Assembly: GCA_026419785.1 (NCBI GenBank)
Contig: JAODTK010005773.1
Span: forward strand, 62,001-126,000
DNA: 64,000 nucleotides
Direction: 5' to 3'
Origin: Sclerodactyla briareus
Lineage: Eukaryota > Echinodermata > Holothuroidea > Dendrochirotida > Sclerodactylidae
The translations under genes were made by a program, and so were the position numbers. Below the pieces are notes generated by a model, which was given only the letters and a program-made list of their open reading frames with translations, was not told the origin of the DNA and made no database searches. This document shows positions 45,860 through 56,589 of this stretch, piece by piece (within the stretch, counting starts at the first letter, position 1; each line of letters begins with the position of its first letter).

Positions 45860-46190
45860 CATGAGTGAGTCATCTGTATGTATGAGCAATCCTCTGAGAC
45901 GTCATTCTTGTAGCAAAGAGAGAAGAGCAGTGCCATAACAGTACCCTGAGGGACCCCGGGGAGGTTCATTATTAGCAGAGGTCTCGCAGTCGACAGGTTT
46001 CTCTGAACAACACTTCACCCTTATCCAAGAAGTTATTCCTTGCCATAAGATTCAATTATATAAAAGATGTTCATAGGGGCACCTTGTTATCTTGGTGAAG
46101 TGAGATGATAATGATAATGTGTCAAAGGTCATGAGGGAACGCCAGAAGTTCAACGTGAACGTACAGTGTGCAGAACGATCTTTTTAACTC
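45860..46190 (-). pseudogene. LINE reverse-transcriptase remnant
   Basis: On the minus strand GVPQGTV is encoded at 45,957-45,937, followed by LLFSLCYKNDVSED and then HTDDSLM at about 45,881-45,861. GxPQG followed by the x-DD catalytic pair is the fingerprint of the palm domain of non-LTR retrotransposon reverse transcriptases. The span between the two motifs is a little shorter than usual, and the frame breaks on both sides. It is an old fragment lying in the intron between E2 and E3, and no endonuclease or 3' tail is seen. Confidence 0.6.
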
Positions 46191-46595
46191 CTCTGCCGAA
46201 AATTACGAATCCTGCCAACACAAAACTACACAGATTCCCCCCATACTTAACAAACAATAACATCTGAAAAACATGGGATGAGTTGGTTATGTTTTCAAAT
46301 AGTTTTCAAATAGCCGTAACGATATCGCTATGGAAACTGACCAAATCTTGTCCTTTCCCTGAACCTGTTTCTGGGGGTGATGCATGCGCACTTGAACCAC
46401 GAACTGGCTTTAATAACCATGGCCTGGTTACCAATCGAGCCAGTCTCTTTACTGAGTGTGAATAGGTGACCATAATGTTCCCAATTTGTCTAGGAGGAAC
46501 TATTTCCCACCCCTACCCTGTCTGCTATCAACTAACTCTTTCCTAACAACTATATAACTGTCTGTTGTTAGTTCTTTTAGGGCTACTCATTGATC

Positions 46596-46743
46596 CCTGT
46601 ACACTGAAGGTAACCTTTTCTCTGGCATGATCTTCAGGTCGAGATTCTGCTGGAACATCACGCCGTTATCAGGGTGCAGAGGACATACTCCCCTTTGCTG
46701 GTCTTCATCATGATCTGGCAGAAGCTGTCGTCAGAGTTACCAC
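46596..46743 (-). CDS. Exon E2: core of the nucleoplasmin-like domain
   Basis: The minus-strand acceptor is CGCTTTCTTCACAG. With G carried over from exon E1 the frame reads GGNSDDSFCQIMMK, SKGEYVLCTL, then after a one-base shift DNGVMFQQNLDLKI, and after another EKVTFSVQG. The pattern L-C-x-L, Q-x-x-L-D-L, E-K-V-T-F is that of the N-terminal NPL domain of FKBP39/FKBP46 (histone-binding nuclear prolyl isomerases). Both shifts look like single-base losses (CCAGAGAAAAGG is one G short of the usual Pro-Gly-Glu-Lys). The 3' splice donor is not clear, so the end is approximate. The domain normally forms a pentameric beta-barrel. Confidence 0.7.
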
Positions 46744-47329
46744 CTGTGAAGAAAGCGAATTTGTCACAAATTTCAACACTTCAGTAGACCTTGACGTAGC
46801 CATCACCGTGGAGACCTAGTTAATTTGAATAAATGTCCCTCTGTTCAGAGTGACCTCACCATGGTAACTTTAGAACACTAATGTTTCCTATTTGTTAGCA
46901 TGAGATTCTCTGACTTCACCCTGTTCCTCCGCCTCCTTTTTCCAGCCATGCTTCATAGCAGTAGAATGGCAGAGCGGTTTCAGTGACACTCTTTCTTTGA
47001 TTTTTTTTATGGCATACTTGCCCAGCAGAGGATCGTTCCTATTCAAGGCCCAGCAAGGGTGCAGACCTGGCTACTGCACCTAATTGTCAGCTGTGAATCC
47101 CTAACTAGTAACGGCTGGGAAAGGCAACGCCTCTTTGGCGGGTACCTTAACTGTGGGGTGGAGGTAGTAATCACACGCAAGAAGCAACTTGCAAATTGCT
47201 TTCCCCTGTTTGTCCCTGCTCCAATACCTTGTGCTGAGTGCCCAGCGAGAAGGCAACAGGTTTCATTTTAAAGTCTTTGGTATATGACCGATCGGGAAAA
47301 GAAAACCCGGTTTGCTGGGTGGAAGGCCG
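46744..47329. other. intron, no exon recognised
   Basis: Sequence between NPL exon E2 and the SINE. Open frames of 60-70 codons around 47.06-47.27 kb carry no motif. Confidence 0.4.
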
Positions 47330-47807
47330 ACGCTCTACCAACACTGTGCTAACCACTCTGCAAGCAAACATTCCTGGTTCAAATTCTAGCAGTCACAGGA
47401 GGTTTCCCCCATATGGCTGTACTTGCAGGTACTGATGATGGTGAGTTTGGTCTTTGCTTCATGGTTCCACTGTAGTGCAGCAGTGGGTTTGTGCATGAAT
47501 TTCTGGGGTTCGTTACGGGATATTTGCAATAAGTTTCCTGTGTCAGCTGTGAGCAGTGAAACATGGACATGAAATACGCTCCTCCAGGTTCCAAGAAAGA
47601 GGTCAGATCCCGGAGTTCACTGATCGTTCTCGGAGGTAGCGTGAAATGGCAGTCCGAGAGCAGGGTGGGAATGGTTACTCCTCTGCCTTGACATAAAGCG
47701 CAAGTCAAGAAATGAGGCAAGTTATCGCCCAAGCTGAACCACGATTAATACGGCAAGGGGTTCTTGATGAGCCTTACTACCTAAACCCATCGAAATCAAA
47801 TCAAAAC
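47330..47807 (+). mobile_element. tRNA-derived SINE, copy 3
   Basis: The head contains GGTTCAAATTCTAGC (B-box-like, from about 47,377). The body shares AGCAGTGGG, CTGTGAGCAGTG, GGAGTTCACTGATCG and GGTTACTCCTCTGCC with copies 1 and 2. The tail is ATCGAAATCAAATCAAAACC. It is more diverged than copy 2. Just upstream, 47,275-47,345 contains inverted tRNA-like words (CGCTCTACCAAC), perhaps from another SINE head. Confidence 0.65.
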
Positions 47808-48059
47808 CAATGTCTCTGGGTTCATTCTGCTAATCCGAAAAGACAAAGAACCCACGTGGTACCATTACAGAACTAGCCCTTGAACCGGGTGCCATAGCTA
47901 AGGGACCTCTTGGTATGGACCAGTGCCACATTCTTGTAGTTTCTACCGCAGACTGAAAAGTTATTTCTCAAAATGAAATGATTGAATCATTCACATTCTC
48001 TCTTTTCATTGTCGAATTCGGATCGCTGGCAATTAGTAGATTGAAATAGACTTACCAAG

Positions 48060-48446
48060 ACAGGCGATCGCCAAAAAGTGATTCGCCTGGTTGCGCGATC
48101 GGGGAAAATCTAATCAGTTCATCTACCTGTCATCCAGTCATACATGCCAAACTATATCACTGTAGCAAATACAGTTCTTGCATAATCCGTAAGAGCTTAA
48201 ACAATAAATACATAAAATGAAACCTAGAGCTATTTGATTACCAACTTAATTAATGACTCTGCAGCCCCAAATCCAATCAGAGCGTGTTCACCCAACTCTG
48301 GTGCTACACACAGAAATTTCATCATAATCGACCTCACGGGTTGTGAGAAAACCTGCAAACGAGAAAGTGTGACACACACACACACGCATACACACACACG
48401 CCAGAGTGACACTATGTCTCTCCTGAATTTCATTCAGGCGAGACAA
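48060..48446 (+). mobile_element. Dispersed repeat family F1, short copy
   Basis: The left end is CAGGCGATCGCCAAAAAGTG and TTCGCCTGGTTGCGCGATCG. The right end is GTCTCTCCTGAATTTC and ATTCAGGCGAGACAA after a (CA)n tract. At 387 bp it lacks the AATTATGCAAATTA units of copies a and b, so it is an internally deleted form and the clearest view of both ends. Confidence 0.7.
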
Positions 48447-48795
48447 TAGAAATCGGTTCAATTCGACAGAAAACGAAAGCATCAAAGTTTTATTAAATAC
48501 GTTCGAAGTTTGAAAAGTGGATTGTTGGAATATTTTCATTGTCGGCCGATGATCCGATTTTATGTTTCTTGGGCAATTTTTATGAGAAAAATATACGTGA
48601 TCCCATATATTTCCTCAACATTTCATTTTGTCAGTTATTAGCCACTCCACAATCGCTGTTTCGAGCTTCACGTCCAAAAATCATTCCCAGTACAATCGAA
48701 ACCACTTCAAGGTCACATACCAGCTGTCCAAGAAGATATCCACTTGGGAAAAGCATCCTGATTTTATGTCAGTGAATAGGCCAGTTCACTTGTCC

Positions 48796-48830
<35 letters not shown>

Positions 48831-49265
48831 CCCCCCCCCCCCCACCCCCGGTTCAAGGGGCTGAATATTCTAATGACAGGAATAGGTGGTACTGCGGAAG
48901 TTGTACTGTAGGCTAGATTGCAGTACGCAAAACACTATAGCGAGGTAAGATTTGGACTAATCCCGGCCGCAGGGAGAGACAGAGACAGAGATACTTGAAC
49001 GAAAGGTGACAAAACGCTGACAAATTCAGCCGAATGTCTGTAAGTGAGGATGATAGAAAGCCAGAAAAACGCCATACTAGGAACTAATTTTTGGGCGAAT
49101 ATCTTAGAGCCAAAAACCGACAAAACTAGACAACTAGGCTGGCAAAAAAGAGGACGGGGTTGGGTAGCCACACCCGAACATTTGTGTAATGCAGAAGTGA
49201 CGTGCATGGGGGTGGATGCATAGTCCATGTGGGGGAGGTTGAATAAATGAGATAGATTCTATAAC
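48447..49265. other. intron, no exon recognised
   Basis: Sequence between the short F1 copy and NPL exon E1, apart from the C-run at 48.8 kb. A short GACAGAGACAGAGA stretch occurs near 48,975. No coding signal is seen. Confidence 0.4.
48797..48844. repeat. Long C-run
   Basis: Nearly 50 bases of C with one T and one A interruption. Such a run is also a likely assembly weak point. Confidence 0.9.
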
Positions 49266-49375
49266 CATGATCTTTTCTGCTGTCTATGGCTGCCATGGAT
49301 AGCTGGACCTCTTCTCCCAATGGTCTCTGTGTAGAGCTTTCATGGCTCTAACGTCTTTCCTGGCCAAAACAAAAT
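49266..49375 (-). CDS. Exon E1: N-terminal strand of the nucleoplasmin-like domain
   Basis: On the minus strand one frame reads ILFWPGKTLEP, then (after TGA) KLYTETIG, and the next frame continues EEVQLSMAAIDSRKDHG. FW-x-G-x-T-L-E-P-x-K-x-Y-T-x-T followed by LSMAAID is the start of FKBP39/FKBP46-type NPL domains, which usually begin Met-Phe-Trp-Gly. Two one-base breaks are needed (near 49,345 and at the GGGAGAAG run). The donor CATG followed by GTTATA is phase 1 and joins E2 in frame. The 5' boundary is uncertain: TTTTGGCCAG could be a splice acceptor, or the codons for Phe-Trp could belong to the exon. The true start codon was not found. Confidence 0.65.
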
Positions 49376-51699
49376 TTTAACAGCCAATGGTCATATAATG
49401 TCATGTAATGTTTCAAAGTAGCACAGGATGAAAAGAGGACATACCAAAACCCCCCCCAAAACCCCACCACAACACCTCAAATTTGAAGTTATGCATGCTG
49501 CCTTTGAGATATTTAATTTTCTTCTGAGAAATTAGAGGAATCTATGGCATCACGCGGGGCATGATGCGAAGGCTGTCATAGCTCTACACAGGTAAATGTT
49601 ATGTTTTGCACCATGCTAACATGAAAACAAACAAGAAACGCAACTATGCGTCATAGTGATCTTGCCGTTTTCTGATGTTCCCCTTACTCAGCTATATCAA
49701 ACCTGCAAGATGTGTGTTGCCCAACTTAAACCACATGGACACAAACGGTCACCTGCAATATTTACTAGCGCATGAGATGACAGATACTTGTTGCTTTTGA
49801 CCCCAGGTCAAAAGTATCTGAGGGGCCAATGAAATGAAATACTGAAAAATAAACCTGGGAAGTAAAGTATGTCTTGAAGAGTGAAGGTAAAAGTCACGAG
49901 TCTAACCAGCGAGGTCCAATGGTCATTCGTGTGGGAAGTCCCACCGACCGTAACACTAAGTCAGCAGACTGCAGGCAAGGCTTATTGATGAGGATCACTT
50001 TAGCACAGTCATTACTCTAAGTGAATGGTGTCGGCAAAGCAGATAGATGAATGAAGTGGCAGTTCTTTGAATCGACGACCACCATCATTAACAAATGTGA
50101 AAAAATATCTTTTTTAGGGGTATATGTGTGCGGAAAGAGAAGTGCATACAGGCCACCATATATTGTCAATTGCATCCCTCCAATACCCTAGACAAGGCGA
50201 GTCATTGTAGGTACAGTCAGTGTCCAATAGCTGGTGGCTCACATGTGGTTGGACCATATGTCGTTAATCAAGAATGTGACTGAGGGGTAAGGTCAATTGC
50301 AGTCAATCGTTTCAATTTGTACAGCAGAGTAGTCGGTGGTCTTCAAAGTGACTGTGGAGTGTATCAATTTTCATTATTTTTCAAGGCAACAAGTGAGGAG
50401 GGGTGATCATTTTGTTGAAGGCAATTTGACTCACCTTGTCTGGGACAAGGGGTGGGTCATGCAAGTGAAAAGGCATAATGGTCAGATACTTGTATCAATA
50501 AGCCCATTTACCACGTCTATCGAATGTCTTATTGCTATTTTAGGGTCAAACTTTGCACAAGGCTTTCAAATCCAATATTCTCTCCTACATTAGTGGGGTT
50601 GATGAATTCTCTCTATATGACCACCATGCAGCACTCCATAACAACATATCGGGCCTGCATGAGAATAATACAAATAGATAATAGAACAGACAGATCTTTG
50701 TAATTTTCTCGTATATATAGCAATGTGAGACATTTCTGGAAAATTAGGTGGGCTCAGTTTTATGTGATTCAGTAGACATTTGGCCAATTGTTTAAACTGT
50801 GATTATCCTGGCAATCACTTTTCCAAACTAGTCCATAATGTGACGTCAACACAGAAGAGAGGCACGGGAAAAGAGAGTACTTTATAGACTTAAACCCTGC
50901 CCATTTCTGCCTGGGGTAACAGGGTAATGCCCTCACTTTTGTCAGGGTAACAGGGTAATGCCCTCACTTTTTGCTCAAATAGCAAAAAATGCCACAACAT
51001 GTTGCCCTTCCTTACTTCCAGAAACTTCCTTGACCCTGGCTTTCTTCTTCCTCCCAAACTCACTGCTTCTACCACACACCACAGTAATCCCTCGAGGCTG
51101 TCTATGAACACAGGTAAAAATACCCAATGGTCAGTCCTGCCTGGCAAGTCATTCACAACCTGGAAGTGTGCTTTTAGCATTCCCGTAGGAGAAGTGTAAA
51201 CAATCAGAGAATCAGTAGACTGAGTGCCACAGAGGAATAATGGAATTACCCCTACTTTCAATACTCTGAGCATTGCCCCGGCCATGTACCATTTCCACAC
51301 GGAATGGCTGACAGGCAGTCTAAAGGTTATTATTGTGTTTTTTACTTCTCACTCTTTGCAGTCTCACACACCACAGTGGAGGATTAACTCCTTGAGATGG
51401 GGAATGTGACCAGTCAAACTGAAGGCTATTATAGTATAACACACCCAATGCAGACAGTGGTGATAGAGGATAATGGCTGGGCTAAATCGGTTTGTTCTAA
51501 TGATTCAGCAGGACATTTCTGGTGTGCATTCGCGTTATAACTAGTTAAATGGGAATTTGAAGATCATCTCACCATTTTCAATTAATGTAAAGCACCAAAT
51601 TGGCATTCTCCCCCGAGTAAATAATATACGCCCCTAAAAGAAATTGCCAGTTTGTCTACCCCTCCATCGATATCCATAATACGTATAGAAGTTACGCAA
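49376..51699. other. no gene recognised; one 136-codon frame
   Basis: Single-copy-like DNA upstream of E1, where the promoter and first exon of the NPL gene would be expected. A minus-strand frame (50,890-51,300) and a 66-codon plus-strand frame (50,999-51,199) overlap and lack motifs. Near 50,919-50,972 the block GGGTAACAGGGTAATGCCC occurs twice in tandem (27 bp apart). Confidence 0.4.
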
Positions 51700-52480
51700 G
51701 AAGAAAGATCTGCCTTGAATTTAGGAATTGTCAATTTGGAATGCAGGTATGCAGGCTTCAAATAGGGCTACATTTTTCAATTTCAGAGGCTGCCTAGAAA
51801 CCTGGGGGAGGGGAGGGGGGGTGGTGCATGTAAGAAAAGAGGCGTATCTGCCTTGCAATCCCACGCCACCCATAGCAACACGTGACCACTACTGATCAGG
51901 CGGTACATACAACAGACATAGGCTGGTCATGGTGCTAGTCCAAGTCAGACATATCAGGAATAATAATAAAATGACAATTGAAGAATTTGTACGTACTTCC
52001 ATGGGGGAATACTTGTATTGGGGGAAAAGGGGAGAGGGGAGGGGGGAATGGAAGCAACCCAGATTTATGAATAGGGCAAACACAACACTTGGGTGGTTCG
52101 GCAAATGTAAACACTAGATGGGCGGAGTATACGCAAGAAGAGGCGTTTTGCCTTGCAAGTAGGAATTTGTCAAAAAATGCAGTGATGCAGGCTTCAAACA
52201 GGGCTACATTTTTAAATTTTATAAGCTGCCTATGAAACCTGGGGGGGGGGGGTGGTGCAAGCCCAAAAATGCCACCCCCCCCGTAGCAACACCAACTACT
52301 ACGGGTCAGGAGGTACATATAGGCTGGTCACTGGGCTATAATAAAATGACAATTCAAGAATTGTACTGTCTTGTCTAGGGGAAAGATTTGGTGCTAGTCC
52401 ATACTCAAACATATCAAGAATAACAATTAAAATGACATCAAGAATTTGTACTGTCTTCACTGGGGGAAATATTTGTTTGG
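51700..52480. repeat. 430-bp tandem duplication (two diverged units)
   Basis: Unit 1 (about 51,700-52,130) and unit 2 (about 52,131-52,480) share in order ATGCAGGCTTCAAA, AGGGCTACATTTTT, AACCTGGGGGAGG, AGGCTGGTCA, AAAATGACAATT and AAGAATTTGTAC. Each contains a G-run of variable length. It has no coding content. Confidence 0.7.
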
Positions 52481-52499
52481 TTGGCTATAGCTTTTGTTC

Positions 52500-53640
52500 T
52501 CACTGTACAATTAATCGTTGTAGAGATATAAAGATTGTCATATGGTGACCGGGAATGACCTTGACCTGATACCAAAAGCAACATAGATTCTTCATCAATG
52601 TTACAATCCACACACTAATTTGAAAAACTTGATAGATACTTGCCATTCATTAGATACCATGATGAGAGAGCAGAGTCAAATGCCAAATTATCAAGTCCAG
52701 GTGTTTTTAGCTGTCTTGACCTTCCACATTCATTACGATAGCTTGTGATAAGAGTATAGTAGTATGGTAGTGTCAGACTTTTTCGTTTGTCTTAACAAGG
52801 CGCTTCCGTCCAACACATAAAAAGCATGCACCAAATCACCAGTCAAAAGGTCAAATGAGGGTCAAAAGGTCAATAGAGGCAAATGGGTCATAGTTGGTAA
52901 CCAGATGTATTGCACCCAGACGAACGAAACTTTCCATTATGACAGTCCTCAAAAAGTTTCGTTGCCGATATTATGACGATTTGGCTGTCTGAGCCTTCCA
53001 CATGCATGAGACAGCTTGTGATAAGAAGTATAGTAGTAAGGGCTGTGTCATGACTTTTTTGGTTTGTCTTAACAGACGCTCAGCCAATACAAAAAAGCAG
53101 GCAAAATCACTAGGTCAGAGGTCAAATGAGTTCAGAGGCAAAGGCAAATGAGGTCAAAGTCGGTCCACAGATGTATTTCAACCCGACGACAAAACTTACC
53201 ATTACGACATCACTCTAAATTTTCGTTGCCAGATATATAAAGATTGCCATATGATGACCCTGAATGACCTTGACCTCACACACACCACAACAATAGGGGC
53301 TCATCTCTGCCTATGGTTAACACCTAACTACCAATTTGAATTTCATACCTCTTGCGATCATTAGATATTGTGCGGAAACACTTTTCAAAGTTTGATCTCT
53401 CATGACCTTGAACGAACATCGATTGGTACCAAAACCAGAGGGTCCATCCCTTCCATTGGTGACCCGACCTACCTGATATGAACATACTACATGCTTGCGT
53501 TTGGTTAGATATCACGTGGAAACGAAGTGTCACACACACACCCACACATACACACACACATACACACACACACACACCACATCCCGCACACGCGTGACTG
53601 CATTGATTCCTTTTTTATGGCTTCGCCAAGGAATCAAAAG
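52500..53640 (+). mobile_element. Dispersed repeat F3 with 270-bp internal repeat
   Basis: A block starting GCTGTCTTGACCTTCCACAT (52,711) recurs at 52,984 with GTATAGTAGTA and GTTTGTCTTAACA in order. The right end has a (CA)n tract (53,530-53,578) and then GACTGCATTGATTCC, with CTTCGCCAAGGAATCAAAAG, which resembles the F2 right tip. The left tip was not identified. It is probably a relative of F2, and a fragment lies at 2.46-2.53 kb. Confidence 0.5.
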
Positions 53641-54580
53641 TTTGTACTGAAATCATTTGGGATATGATTCATTCCACATCTTCTGGAGATTTTGGAGGTT
53701 ATCATCCGGAGACTATCTAGAGATTGTTTGGTATAAGATTCTCAAAAAGTGAATTTTTTAGCATTGACTTTTGATTCTGCGGTCCCCCCGTGATTCACAG
53801 GGGCAAATTTTGCAATAGTTGATTGTGCTGACACTCGAAGCGGCTCAAATTAGGTCTAGAGTTTCAGCTGTCATAGTGTAAATAAAAATGGAAATAAAAT
53901 ACTAATAACTGAAAAGTCCGTCATAATTACATGACGATTGGCCTTGAATGAAGCAGTGTCAGTCATACAACTGATCGGAACTTACCCAATTTTCCTAACT
54001 GCATAACAAAAAATATTTGATATCAAATATACATGTAACACACAACACGCCCCTTCAGACTGTAGTCGATGCGGTCCTCCCCTTCAGTCACCCCTTCATG
54101 ACAGAGAAACACTGTGGCCCTAATTTACAACCAATTTGATTTGAAACAAACCCATCCCAGTCATTCTGGGCGTGTTCATGCTTCAGTGCCCTCCAAAAAT
54201 GCACACATGCATATGGATCAGGCAGTTTAATTCCTACTACTTATGAAAGACCCTGGTCATTTAAATAGGACTGGACTTTCTATATACTTTCTATTATCAC
54301 ATTATGACAGCAAAACTCCCGACCAAATTTCAACCGCTTGTGAGTGTAACCGCCTACTGCACAATCAGCTATTGCAAAATTTTGTCCTTCTGACATCATG
54401 GGGGGTGGTGCTGCAGGGTCCTCTATACTACGAGTCAATTAAAACATGTACTATTAAAATCTTGTACAAAAACAAACTATAAATGGGATGAATGAGACCC
54501 TGCAAATGTTTTCACAATATACTAGAGGATATTTCATCCATTTATAGGTAAACACCACCCTCATTCGTTTTCCAGTTAGC
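53641..54580. other. no gene seen
   Basis: AT-rich single-copy-like sequence without supported features. Confidence 0.4.
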
Positions 54581-54785
54581 ATGGCGGCAAAAATACAGCT
54601 CTCATGGGCCGCCTTTGCATCATTCCCCCTTGTGATTCATAGATTCCTGGAATTATTCTCGAGAGTAATTGAAATATCTCACAATGAACCGCTCGAACTT
54701 CCAAATTTTGGGTGTGGGGAATTTTCATATGCCCTTCTTTCACCTGTTGCCAGTTTGAAGGAATTCTGTTACATGACCATTCGGC
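54581..54785 (+). CDS. Possible first coding exon, unrecognised
   Basis: The ATG at 54,581 lies in a strong initiation context (TTAGCATGGCGG), and the frame stays open through 54,841. The N-terminus MAAKIQLSWAAFASFPLVIH is hydrophobic enough for a signal anchor, followed by RFLELFSRVIEISHNEPL. The last part of the open frame enters the piggyBac-type MITE and so is not coding. No clear splice donor was found before it. A membrane protein start is one reading and chance is another. Confidence 0.2.
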
Positions 54786-54789
54786 TTGA

Positions 54790-55378
54790 AGGGAAAGTCT
54801 CTTTCGAGCCAAAAACTTACAAATTGTCAAACATAGTGTGATTGAAAAATCATGAACTTTGTTCAAGTTTGTACATGTTTGTTATGAAGTTAGGAATTTT
54901 TAAGATTCTTGGTAGTAGATCACAATTAAATTGTCAAATTTGTCAAATTGGCAACTTTGATGATGTCATTTCCTACCAAATATGATATTTAGATAGTAGA
55001 AAATTTTCTTAAATTTCACTTCATATGTGGTAGAAATGAGTCATCAGACAAATTGGTAATTGGAAATTTGCCAATTTGCCAAAATCGCCCATTACTCACC
55101 ATACTACCTATCTAATCCACACCAAAACGAGGACAAATGGAGATTGCACAAGCCCATTATGGGCAACAGAACATCTGACAAATTTCCCATTTTCCCAATC
55201 AAACAATACGGTTCCTATCACTCGATGAGAAACTATGAGCCTGAACTAACTCAGACCCTGATCAAGTTATTGGTGGCTACAGCTGGGCATCAGACACACC
55301 ACCACGACATGACTGCATAGATTTCCTCTGACTTGTCAGGGATATAAAAAACAGAGTAATATTCTGGCTGGAATATCC
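54790..55378. mobile_element. piggyBac-type MITE, second copy, interrupted by F2 fragment
   Basis: The interior (GAAGTTAGGAATTTTTAAG, AAATTGGCAACTTTGATGA, TCATTTCCTACCAA) matches 29,405-29,560. The right tip GGCTGGAATATCCTTTTA corresponds to that copy's end, and the left tip AGGGAAAGTC follows TTGA, a one-base variant of TTAA. From about 55,105 to 55,345 the sequence changes to F2-type (AAATTTCCCATTTTCCCAA, GACTGCATAGATTTCC), so F2 is inserted inside it. Confidence 0.55.
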
Positions 55379-56588
55379 TTTTACTTACCCACCCCAAATC
55401 AAATGTTAAGTCAGTTCAGCAGACATCCACCATCCCCAGTGCAAAGCATGACTCTGCAGTGACTCAATATCTGAAAGAAAGTAATGTAAGAGCAACAGTA
55501 GCGTTTCATCCAGCACTCGCACACACTCAGTTTGATCAGAATACACCATCCCACAACTCCCACCACTATGCAGGAATTGGTCTGGGTCAAGACAGTTATT
55601 TGGTCCTTTCGTCGGCTCAAGCAAACGACCCTACACGATATACATTATACTAGAACATATCACTGGTTGCGCCTCAGTAAGCAAACCGTCTTGGTTGGTT
55701 TTCCCTTCCACTCTCCATGTTTACTTTTAAGGCTAATACCAGCGCATTTTATATGCGCGGTTTCTTGAGGTCTTGCAGAAGTGCGAGTTTCTTGCAGAAC
55801 AATAGACTGCCTGCGCACATGCGAAGATCGGCACAGACCTGCCCCAGCTCATTCATTCCCCCCTCTTAAAATTGTGCACACTCTCATAGCTCCATTCCTT
55901 CTGCGAAGCCTCCCGAACGTTTGACACTGTCAATAAAGATGAACCACACAGTTTACCACTCCGTACGGAGCTGTGAAGAATTATGATTATATCGATCATA
56001 TGGCTACTGAGTCCCCGGGTGGTCAGTATAACTTTCCACCAAACTAAATTGTCTTTTCGATTTGTTGTTGTACATGTAGACTGTACTACCCCCTATCCAA
56101 TCATTATTTCGCAATTTTCATGTGAAGAGCAGAATAACAAGAACAAAATACTCACAAAATTAATGAAATATCATATGTTTTCTGGCTTGCTTCCATTTCC
56201 CCATCTACTTCACATAGAAATTGCAGAAATATCGATGAAATCTGCTTTTTCTAACTTGAATGAAGACCGTTTTTAGCCGTTTTTTTTTCGTCGCCGTTAC
56301 GGCTGCTACCATGATAAACGTGAAGGCACTCTCCCCCTCCAAAATAAAATATTTGGTGAATATTGGACACGAGGTCTTATAATTGCAAAAATTAATCTAT
56401 GATATTTATTATTGTTGTCAAGAGTGATAGCTATGATACCTTACTGTGGCCCTCGACGTTAACCCCTTCATACTAATATATACTGGCACGACCATCAGTT
56501 GGTCACCTGTCACGTGACTTCTCCACGTTTATAAGATTATGTATGGCAATGACCGACTCATGATACTGGACCTACTTACTGAGTAACA
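55379..56588. other. no defined gene; one weak minus-strand exon candidate
   Basis: At 55,472 on the minus strand a good acceptor (TTACATTACTTTCTTTCAG) is followed by a short frame, IESLQSHALHWGWWMSAELT, ending in TAA. Without a partner exon it stays weak. The rest shows no repeat or gene. Confidence 0.35.
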
Positions 56589-56589
56589 C

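Noticed and set aside
47275..47400. tRNA gene candidate
   Set aside because: A- and B-box-like words exist on both strands, but no cloverleaf can be closed. They belong to SINE heads.
50919..50972. Two tandem copies of a GGTAACAGGGTAATG block, close to the I-SceI homing-endonuclease site
   Set aside because: Three of eighteen positions differ from the I-SceI site and there is no intron or homing ORF nearby. It is probably a chance 27-bp duplication.
50890..51300. 136-codon minus-strand ORF
   Set aside because: No recognised motif. The C-terminal part reads through the 27-bp duplication and a plus-strand frame overlaps it. Kept only as a remark.
54581..54700. PIGU (GPI transamidase subunit) first exon
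   Set aside because: Only the Met-Ala-Ala start and a hydrophobic helix are shared. The following residues do not match the family.
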